DNA of 64,000 nucleotides, from positions 62,001 through 126,000 of the forward strand of contig JAAKBF010000045.1 of NCBI GenBank assembly GCA_012656075.1, read 5' to 3'. The notes beneath the pieces were generated by a model. It searched no databases. It was not told where the DNA came from and saw nothing but the letters and a program-made list of their open reading frames with translations. Source of the DNA: Phytophthora hibernalis (lineage: Eukaryota; Oomycota; Peronosporomycetes; Peronosporales; Peronosporaceae). Within the stretch, counting starts at the first letter, position 1. Every line of letters starts with the position of its first letter. Shown here one piece after another: positions 56,068 to 64,000 of this stretch. The position numbers and the translations under genes are program-made.

Positions 56068-57678
56068 CTACGAGGACGTGCAGTCCTTGCCTTCACCGCC
56101 ATCCAACGGAATGTACCAGCAGTGCTTCGTTGACACGCCACCAACAGTAGTCGACTTGAAGCTCTCTGCGAACGCCCAAGTGTCATCCGCCGTGTGGTAT
56201 TGCAGCTTCAGCCACTCCTCAGACGCCTCCACAGACATGAAGCCGTACTCGTGACCGCCGTAGACCCAGAGGTTCTCAACTGAACCGGCAGCAAACTCAG
56301 GGATGCCGCTGGCAGATTCCTTCTGGATACCACCACCGGCGCCGTTGTCCACGAAGTGAACCTTGTGCGAGGCCGCGTAGTCGTGGTTCTCACCGTGCGT
56401 GTGGCCGTTCATCCAGAGCTGGACGCCTGAGTCCTTGAGAATGTCAAACCACTTTTTCATGCCGGTCTCATCGTAGTGAGCGTAGGGCGAGTAGTGGCTG
56501 TTGACAATCTTCCAGGTCGCAGTCGATGCTGCCACCTCCTTCGCTAGCTGCTTGCGGGAGTCGTCACTCCACTCGGTAAACTTGTCGAAACAGGCATCGA
56601 ACATCTCGGTATCGCCACCGCAGCACAGCTTGTCGCCACGGGCGGCGTTCTTGCACTTCTTGTCGTCACCCTCGGCGTAGCCGTAGCACTGGCAGCAAGT
56701 CTGTTGCGCACCGTGCGTGCTGGCATCTCCGGCGTCCACGTTGAAAATGTCGATGCTCACACCCGAGTCCGAGTCCTCGATCGTGTACACGTAGAAGTGG
56801 TCCTTGAGAACCCAACGGTTGTCGTTCGGGCTCGTGTAGTCCGACTGCCACGAGAATTTGTTGGACAGCGCCTTCACCAGATCGTCGGCAGAAGAGCATT
56901 TAGCGAGACCCTCGTCATCCGAGCAGATATAGCTGGCACCACCGTAGTCGTGGTTGCCCAGCACGTTAACCCACGGCACGTTCTTGATGTTGTCTCCGTC
57001 GTACTTGCCCTCGAAAGTCGTCGTGAAACGAGAGTCACGACTACCTTCGCTGTCGATACCCGTCCAGTAGAAGTTGTCACTGCAGGAATCGAGAGCAAGT
57101 GTATGGTTAGTGTATGAAAGAGGACAATGATAACTGATCATAGCCGTACCCGTGGCTAAGGATACACTTAGGAGGTGCCGAAGCAGCGCTTGCCTGCGTG
57201 TCCATCAGACTGGCAACGATATCCTCGGCATTGACATCGTAGTCGTTGAACGTCGACGAACGGGTGCAGCACGAGTCCTGCGTGACGGTGGTACCCCAGT
57301 CACCAATAGCGAATGCAGACAGCGTGAACTTGGCTGGAATAGCAAATCGAAGTTAGTTTTACCACAGGACGTACGAACGATTCAATCAAACGAAGTCTCA
57401 CCTTCAGTCGGGTCGGAAGTGACGGAGCCTGTGCCTGAGCTCGAACTCGTGGTCTTCTTCTTCTTCTTGGTCACCGTCGTTCCACTGGAAGAACTGGTAG
57501 TTGTGGTAGAGCTGTCGCTGGCACCACCCGCCACACTGGAACCGGAACCGGAGCTAGACGTTCCGGACGATTCACTGGCCGAGCTGCTCGCGTTCCGAGT
57601 CACCATGACACCGACAATCACGCCGATGATGGCGAGAACCAGCACCACGCCCGTGAGCTGGGCCTTCTTGGTCATCAT
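56068..57678 (-). CDS. Membrane-anchored purple acid phosphatase 2
   Basis: Three exons: 57402-57678, 57150-57333 and 56068-57079, separated by introns of 68 nt (57334-57401, GTGAGA..TTCCAG) and 70 nt (57080-57149, GTACGG..CTGCAG). Together they give 490 residues in a continuous frame. The second intron interrupts the GDN metal-binding motif, and none of the other four array members has it. N-terminal membrane segment TGVVLVLAIIGVIVGVMV, Ser/Thr-rich stalk with a KKKKK stretch, then the catalytic domain with GDWG, HGDNFYWTG (spliced), GNHDYGG, VNSHYSP and GHTHGENHD. Start at ATG 57678 or the next codon. Inr at 57755-57770. Confidence 0.9.
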
Positions 57679-57754
57679 CTTGACTCCAAGTTTCGCTGCT
57701 GCTGCTGTGGTTTGTCCTGTTCTCCTACAGGGGCTCTAATACCTTTCCTACGCG

Positions 57755-57770
57755 GCAAAAGTGCAAATGG
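57755..57770 (-). promoter_or_regulatory. Inr core promoter of phosphatase 2
   Basis: The minus strand reads CCATTTGCACTTTTGC, 77-92 nt before ATG 57678, similar to the initiators of its paralogues. Confidence 0.5.
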
Positions 57771-58325
57771 CAGTGCCCCGATGGTACGGTTCTGAACTCG
57801 AGTTGTCAATAAACGCGACGAAGCACTGCCACCTGTCCACGCTGTGGGGCTATCCTATCCCTGCGTCTTGTCTTCCGGCTTGATTTGACTACCGGTAAAT
57901 AGTCAGTGGGGTTGCACTGCAATTCGCAGTGGTAACGTTAACGTGGGTTTGAGACTTTGGCGGCCGCTTCGAACACCAAGTTTCGAACGTGCGCCGATAT
58001 CAACCTAGCTGGACGAGGCGTCCTCACCCATCTGAATTGAGTCTCGAAGCAACGATAAAGAGAGAATTGCCCCGTTGTGATGCACTCTCCACACTGCAGC
58101 AAGGACAACACGCCGAGCGATCGAGTTGTTGAAATGTCGAGAGTATTGCTGCCTCTCTACCGGAACTGGAGTGGATTTTGCCTAGGAGAGCAAAATGATA
58201 GATGTTGTAAACCAGTTCGAACCTACATCACGCAGCAACCATCAGTCTTTGTTAGCGTTCATCACGTTTCAAACAGCAAAAACAGTTGAAGTCAAAATGG
58301 TTCATTCATTCAAACGAGTTCGCAC
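57771..58325. other. Intergenic, phosphatase 2 to 3
   Basis: No gene recognised. Contains TACCGGTA at 57890-57897. Confidence 0.55.
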
Positions 58326-59849
58326 TTAGCACTCTTTGCCGGTGTCACCGTCAACGGGGATGTACCAGCAGTGCTTCGTAGCCACACCACCGATTGTAGT
58401 CGAGTTAAAGCTCTCGGCGTACGACCACGAGTCGTCTGCTGTGTGGTACTGCAGTTTCAGCCACTCCTCAGATGCCTCCACGGACATGAAGCCGTACTCC
58501 TGGCCACCGTACGCCCACACGGCCTCCACATCGGACGAAGCGTATTCCGGGATACCGCTGGCAGACTCCTTCTGGATACCACCGCCAGCACCGTTGTCGA
58601 CAAAGTGCACCTTATACGTCGACGAGTAGTCGTGGTTCTCACCGTGTGTGTGGCCGTTCATCCAGAGCTGGATGCCCGAGTCTTTAAGGATCTTAAACCA
58701 TTTGGCCATACCGTCCTCGTCGTAGTGAGCGTACGGGTTGTAGTGGCTGTTGACGATCTTCCACGTCGCCGTCGACGCCGCCACTTCCTTCGTTAACTGC
58801 TTGCGCGAGTCGTCACTCCACTCTGTGAACTTGGCGTAGCAGGCATCGTACATGTCGGCGTCACCACCGCAGCACAACTTATCACCACGAGCAACATTCT
58901 TGCACGTGTCATCGTCACCCTCAGCGTAGCCATAGCACTGGCAACAGGTTTGCTGGGCAGCGTGGGTACTGGCATCACCCGAGTCGACGTTAAAGATGTC
59001 GATGCTCACTCCAGAGTCCGAGTCCTCAATCGAGTACACGTAGAAGTGGTCCTTCAAGATCCAGCGATCGTCGTTCGGGCTCGTGTAGGTCGACTGCCAC
59101 GAGAACTTGTCCTCAAGGGCAGACACAACGGCATCCGCGTCCGCGCACTCGGCCGGGTTCTCGCCGTCCGAGCAAATGTAGCTGGCACCACCGTAGTCGT
59201 GGTTGCCCAACACGTTAACCCACGGCACGCTCTTGATGTTGTCTCCCTCGTACTTTCCCTCGAAGGTGGTTGTGAATCGCGAGTCTCGTCCGTCCTCGCT
59301 GTCAATGCCTGTCCAGTAAAAGTTGTCTCCGTGACTGAGAATGCACTTAGGGGCAGCCGAGGCAGCACTGGCCTGTTGGTTCATGATGTTGGCCACAATG
59401 TCCTCAGCGTTGACATCGTAGTCGTTGAACGTCGACGATCGGGTGCAGCACGAGTCCTGCGAGACGGTCGTGCCCCAGTCACCGATGGCAAAGGCCGACA
59501 GCGTAAACTTGGCTGTTCCACAGAACAAAGATCGGTTATTAATAGTCTCCACTACGGCACTGGTACCGTCTCAATGGACGAAGCTCACCTTCAGTCGGGT
59601 CGGACGTGACGGAGCTCGAACCAGAGCTGGTGCTGTTCTTGAGTTTGTAGGTGCTGCCCGTAGAGGACGAAGTGCTAGTGGTAGCAGAACTACCGCTATT
59701 GGTGCTCACAGATCCCGATCCGGAGTTGGACGTGCCCGAGGACTCGCTGGTTGAGCTGGTGGACTGGCGACTCACCATCACACCGACGATGACGCCAACG
59801 ATGGCGAGGATGACCACCACACCGATGACCGCTGCTTTTTCGAGACCAT
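58326..59849 (-). CDS. Membrane-anchored purple acid phosphatase 3
   Basis: Exon 1 59589-59849, intron 59513-59588 (76 nt, GTGAGC..AACAG), exon 2 58326-59512. Catalytic motifs GDWG, GDNFYWTG, GNHDYGG, VNSHYNP and GHTHGENHD are intact and the stop follows GKEC. The membrane segment (VVVILAIVGVIVGVMV) and stalk are in frame with the enzyme. However, the expected start ATG 59849 (MVSKK) is one base out of phase, because an A run (59836-59840) is one base shorter than needed. Either the start is lost or the run is mis-sequenced. The Inr at 59898-59915 is the clearest in the window. Apart from this base the gene looks fully functional. Confidence 0.85.
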
Positions 59850-59897
59850 TTCAATGGTACTATACTCCGAATCTTCGTCCGGGGTGCTCTGATGTCT

Positions 59898-59915
59898 GCA
59901 AAAACTCAAATGAGC
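59898..59915 (-). promoter_or_regulatory. Inr core promoter of phosphatase 3
   Basis: The minus strand reads GCTCATTTGAGTTTTTGC, matching the oomycete GCTCATTYYNCAWTTT initiator at nearly every position, 49-66 nt before ATG 59849. Confidence 0.65.
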
Positions 59916-60464
59916 CGTGCGCTACGTGAACTGGCCAGTCGAACACCACCCCGGCACAATCGCTTGTCAATGGAGGTTTGCGTTACCTTTCCCTCACGCT
60001 GATTCGCTGCGTATTGTCAAACTTGGTGCTGATTGGATGCAAATTTGGTGTTCGAGCAAACAATCCAACATTGGGATGAATTAAAGTTAATCCCGCTCCG
60101 AGTGCATCCCGCGATTTTATGGGCAGCCAGTACGAGTTCGACCGCCAGCGAACACCAATGCATTTCATTATTAAATACACAGTGCCATGGGACAGCCACC
60201 CCAAACCTATTAATACTTATTGCCCCGGCAGTATGGTTTCCTACCAAACGAACAACCAGAAAATTGAGGCCGGCGGAGAAATCCCAGCAAAGCACTCACA
60301 ACACCACCACGAATGGACAGTCTGTGCGACTGGCGATTCGCGTCTCTACGCTGCGGTCCCCCAGATGGCCAACCACAACTTCATCATGATGAAACCTCAT
60401 TATTGAAATGTTGGATTGTCAACATTTGGGAGAAAAGTATATTTTGTTTGCATCTACCGGTACA
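59916..60464. other. Intergenic, phosphatase 3 to 4
   Basis: Contains a plus-strand frame 60119-60406 (95 codons, His-rich AKHSQHHHEW segment) with protein-like composition but no recognisable family or promoter. TACCGGTA at 60455-60462, right after the phosphatase 4 stop. Confidence 0.4.
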
Positions 60465-61917
60465 CTACGAGGACGAAGACGACGAAGTGCACTCCTGGCC
60501 TTCTGTGCCGTCGTTCGGTACATACCAGCAGTGTTTGGTGGCCACCCCACCCACAGTGGTTGAATTGAAACTCTCAGCGTAGGACCACGAATCATCAGCT
60601 GTGTGGTACTGCAGCTTCAACCAGTCCGCCGACGCCGTTAACGAGAAAAGGCCGTACTCGTCGCCCGTGTACGACCACAGGTTCTCTACGTATTCTGTGG
60701 CGTAGGTCGGGATGCCGCTGGCAGCTTCTTTTGAATGCCACCGTCAGAACCATTATCGACAAAGTGCACGCCGAGTGACGAGGAGTTGTCGTGGTTTTCA
60801 CCATGTGTGTGGCCGTTCAACCACAGGTGGATGTCGGTGCCGTTGATGATGTCAAACCAGTCCTGCATGCTGGCTTCAGCATAGCGAGCGTACGGATTGT
60901 AGTGACTGTTGACAACTTTCCACGTTGCCGTCGAATTGGCGATGTTTGCAGCTAGCTGCGTGCGCGAGTCGCCACTCCATTCAGTAAACTGAGCGATGCA
61001 GTCGTCGTACATGTTCGTGTCGCCTCCACAGCAAGCATCGTCGCCACGAGCAACGTTGTCGCAAGTATCATCATCATCACCGGCATATCCATAACACTGA
61101 CAACAAGTCTGCTGAGCACCGTGGGTGTCGGCGTCGCCAGAGTCCACGTTGAAGATCTCAATGCTCACACCCGAGTCCGAGTCCTCAATGGTGTAGACGT
61201 AGAAATGGCCCTCCAAGATCCAACGGTCGTCGTTGGGACTCGTGTACGTTGATTGCCACGAGAACTTGTTTTCAGAGCGGTGACCAGCTCGTCCGAGTCG
61301 GAGCAAGCGGCGGTGCCATCGTCCGAGTCCGAGCAAATGTAATCGGCACCACCGTAGTCGTGGTTGCCCAGCACATTCACCCACGGGATCGTCTTGATGT
61401 TGTCACCGTCATATTTGTCCTCTAAAGTGGTCGTGAAGCGGGTGTCGCGACCGTCGTCACTGTTGATTCCTATCCAGTAAAAGTTGTCACCGTGGCTGAT
61501 GATGATCTTAGGAGCCACCTCGGCGTCGCCAGCCTGTTGGTCCATCAGGTCAGCGACGATATCTTCTGCATTAATATCGTAGTCGTTGTATGTCAACGAA
61601 CGGGTGCAGCACGAGTCCTGCGTGACGGTGGTGCCCCAGTCTCCGATAGCGAATGCAGATAGTGACACTCGTGGGGTCCGACGTGATGCTGGACGACCCA
61701 CTACTCGTGCTAGTTTCTTCTTGGTCGAAGAGGTAGTGCCACCGGAGCTGTCTGTCGTGGTGGAGCTACCCGATCCGGACGAACTGGTCGATGTGCTGTC
61801 TGCAGTACTGGCCGAACTCGACGACCCGCTGCTCACCACCACACCGACGATCACCCCGACGACAGCCAGAACGACGACGATAGCGATGATGATCTGCGCT
61901 TTTCTCGGGATCCCCAT
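60465..61917 (-). CDS. Purple acid phosphatase 4, two frameshifts
   Basis: Starts at ATG 61917 (MGIPRKAQ) with a membrane segment (IIAIVVVLAVVGVIVGVVV) and Ser/Thr stalk, and runs without an intron into the enzyme domain (LSAFAIGDWG). Motifs GDNFYW, GNHDYGG, VNSHYNP and GHTHGENHD are present. Two single-base losses break the frame: one near 61273 (after DELVTALK) and one in an A run near 60731 (after GGIQK). The expected stop is TAG at 60465. The stalk-domain junction (KKKLARVVGRPASRR) also looks locally out of phase relative to paralogues, which have ITSDPT there. Because the total length deficit is exactly two bases and all motifs are kept, sequencing error is as likely as pseudogenisation. 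Confidence 0.75.
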
Positions 61918-61968
61918 TTCTTGGTCCTGCTTCTCTGTCCCTGAGTTTGCTTTCACTGCACTAGGCCA

Positions 61969-61989
61969 GCGCAAATTCACGAGTGAGCC
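61969..61989 (-). promoter_or_regulatory. Inr core promoter of phosphatase 4
   Basis: The minus strand reads GGCTCACTCGTGAATTTGCG, an initiator match 52-72 nt before ATG 61917. Confidence 0.5.
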
Positions 61990-62719
61990 AAACCACCAGG
62001 ACAGTGAGCCTCACTGTGAGGACCTCCGCCATTTTGATTGAGTGTGCACTAAGGACAGGGATCAGGATCCGTCCGGCACTTGCTTGTTAGTCGTGTTCAT
62101 GTTCATACCGAAACCAAGCCTTGCCCAGTCGGAGCTCCGAGCACATCTGCCTGTACGACACCTGACCTGGCTCTGGGATTCTTACCAAATCTCGGACCAA
62201 GAAGGATTTCACTTTCGCCGCACGGAAAGCTGACAAGGGATGACTGACAATCCAGTCTTGATGAGGTGGTGTCCGTCGTGAGCTTTGTGAGCGTTGTTGG
62301 GGGCCTTCTATTTGATGTTTGGATAATTTTGTATTCGGAGTCCGCAAGTCACGGTGTGAGGTTCGTCTGGTTCGTCTACGAACGATCTCAACGCACTCAC
62401 ATTTTGTTGCATCGATATTTCAAGTGACCGGTACTTCAAACCTGGAGATTAATTTACCATCGGAAGGCCTAAGGGCAACAAGTAGAGCTTACGAACGCAT
62501 GAGGTCAACGAGCAGTTTTCGGCAAATTCTAAGCTGCCACATTGATGACAACGATATCGCACCACAGCTATCGTGAATAAGCCTTATTAAAATAGTGGAA
62601 ACAGGATTTTGGTTTATTACTTCATTCACCCTGTCAACTGCCAAACCAATGCTGCAAATTTCCGCTACAAAATTCGCTTTGACGCTCATGGAATTGTTCT
62701 ACACAAACTTGCAAAATAT
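61990..62719. other. Intergenic, phosphatase 4 to 5
   Basis: No gene recognised in about 730 bp. Confidence 0.5.
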
Positions 62720-64000
62720 CTACGAGGATCCAGACGAGGACGTGCACTCTTGACCTTCTTTGCCATCGTTCGGGATATACCAACAATGTTTCGTCGTAAC
62801 ACCCCCGACAGTAGTCGAGTTGAAGCTCTCGGCGTACGTCCAGGAGTCGTCTGCGGTGTGGTACTGCATCTTCAGCCAATCCTCCGACGCCGTCAACGAA
62901 AAGAACCCGTACTCGGAGCCATCGTACGTCCAGACGTTCTCCACATAGTCTGTGGCGTAAGTGGGGATGCCGCTGGCGGACTGCTTGATGATACCACCGC
63001 CAGCTCCATTATCGACAAAGTGGACACCAAGCGACGACGAGTAGTCGTGGTTCTCACCATGCGTGTGGCCGTTCAGCCACAGATGAACATCGCTGCTGTT
63101 GATAATGTCAAACCACTCTTTCATGCCGGCTTCAGCGTAGTGAGCGTACGGGTTGTAGTGGCTGTTGACAACCTTCCACGTTGCCGTCGAATTGGCAATA
63201 TTAGCAGCCAGTTGCGTGCGCGAGTCGTCCGCCCACGACGTAAGCTGAGCCACACAGTCGTCGTACATGTCCGTGTCGCCACCGCAGCAGGAATCGTCCC
63301 CACGGGAGATGTTATCGCAAGTAGAATCGTCATCACCAGCGTATCCGTAGCACTGGCAGCACGTTTCCTGAGCACCGTGCGAGTCGGCATCGTTCGCGTC
63401 AATGTTGAAAATGTCAATGCTCACACCGGAGTCCGAGTCCTCAATGGTGTAGACGTAGAAGTGGTCCTCCAAGATCCAGCGGTCGTCGTTGGGACTCGTG
63501 TAAGACGACTGCCATGAGAACTTGTTCTTCAAAGCGGTGATGAGCTCGGTTGAATCGGAGCACGCAGCTGTGTTGTCGCCTGATGAGCAGATGTAGTCAG
63601 CACCACCGTAGTCGTGGTTGCCCAGCACATTCACCCACGGGATCGTCTTGATGTTGTCGCCATCGAATTTGTCCTCGAAGGTGGTCGTGAATCGGGAGTC
63701 ACGACCGTCTTCGCTGTTGATTCCCGACCAGTAGAAGTTGTCGCCGTGGCCGATCACGACCTTGGGGTCACGTCCGCGTTACCCGCCTGCGTGTTCATGA
63801 TGGTGGCCACAACGTCCTCTGCGTTGATGTCATAGTCCGTGTATCCCGACGACTGGCAGCATGAGTCTTGCGTGACGGTCGTACCCCAGTCTCCGATGGC
63901 AAAGGCCGCCAATGAGTACGTGGCACTAGTCGGGTCCGACGTGATGGTCGTGGATCCACTGCTGGTGCTGGTGCTCTTCTTGGTGGACGACGACGTGGTG
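62720..64000 (-). CDS. Purple acid phosphatase 5, 5' end outside window
   Basis: The catalytic domain is complete at 62720-63757 and continues upstream through SDPTSATYSLAAFAIGDWG and a Ser/Thr stalk to the right window edge; the membrane segment and start lie beyond. There is no intron at the stalk-domain junction, unlike copies 1-3. Motifs GDWG, GHGDNFYWSG, GNHDYGG, VNSHYNP and GHTHGENHD are intact. One base is missing in a C run near 63770 (GDVTPK region), shifting the frame just before the GDN motif. The stop is TAG at 62720-62722. Confidence 0.8.

Noticed and set aside
58190..58230. CCAGTTCGAACCTAC, resembling a tRNA T-loop
   Set aside because: No acceptor stem, D-arm or anticodon arm can be formed around it.
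60119..60406. 95-codon plus frame with a His-rich segment between phosphatases 3 and 4
   Set aside because: Protein-like composition but no recognised family, no signal peptide and no Inr; mentioned only within the intergenic entry.
1..64000. CRISPR arrays, riboswitches, bacterial operons or phage genes
   Set aside because: None seen. Introns, Inr promoters and oomycete families show a eukaryotic nuclear genome, and the tandem repeats present are minisatellites without spacer structure.

Overview
The window looks like a repeat-rich stretch of a plant-pathogenic oomycete nuclear genome, most likely Phytophthora or a close Peronosporales relative. The grounds are full-size ABCG/PDR transporters, AA17-type lytic monooxygenases, an elicitin-like protein, short introns of about 60-75 nt, oomycete Inr-type core promoters (TCAYTYYNCAWTTY-like) just upstream of most starts, and a transposon set (MULE with Ulp1 protease, Crypton, pogo, Helitron) typical of these genomes. 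No rRNA, tRNA, CRISPR or bacterial-type operon was seen.

Layout. 1-8929: two minus-strand PDR ABC transporters. The first is open to the left edge and intact as far as seen. The second is a pseudogene carrying a 1150-bp MULE-like insertion with a 10-bp target duplication. 9850-24950: a transposon graveyard with a decayed MULE transposase/Ulp1 gene, an 808-bp TIR element carrying a fragment of the Fe-S assembly gene NBP35, a second Ulp1 gene, a Crypton recombinase, a two-variant minisatellite, and a second Crypton interrupted by a 1750-bp pogo element and a 700-bp pogo-type element. 26425-27103: a broken AA17 LPMO. 28527-29802: a Tc1-like transposase relic. 31864-37716: a decayed Helitron with a clear 3' end. 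38048-39292: a fold-back element and two inverted copies of a 160-bp MITE. 39540-40490: a second AA17 LPMO. 41042-45376: a third PDR transporter with frameshifts. 46052-51667: a bZIP-like gene, then a near-perfect 2.07-kb inverted duplication holding two copies of a secreted protein gene. 51939-52346: an elicitin-like gene. 53405-64000: five tandem purple-acid-phosphatase genes on the minus strand, each (where visible) with an N-terminal membrane anchor.

The host genes fit a plant-associated lifestyle: drug/metabolite efflux, polysaccharide oxidation, sterol-binding elicitin family, surface phosphatases and GPI-anchored proteins. An important caveat is that many otherwise well-conserved genes here differ from their paralogues by single missing bases, often in homopolymers. 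Some apparent pseudogenes may therefore be uncorrected indel errors of the assembly. The MULE insertion, the nonsense codons and the nested insertions are not explained that way.
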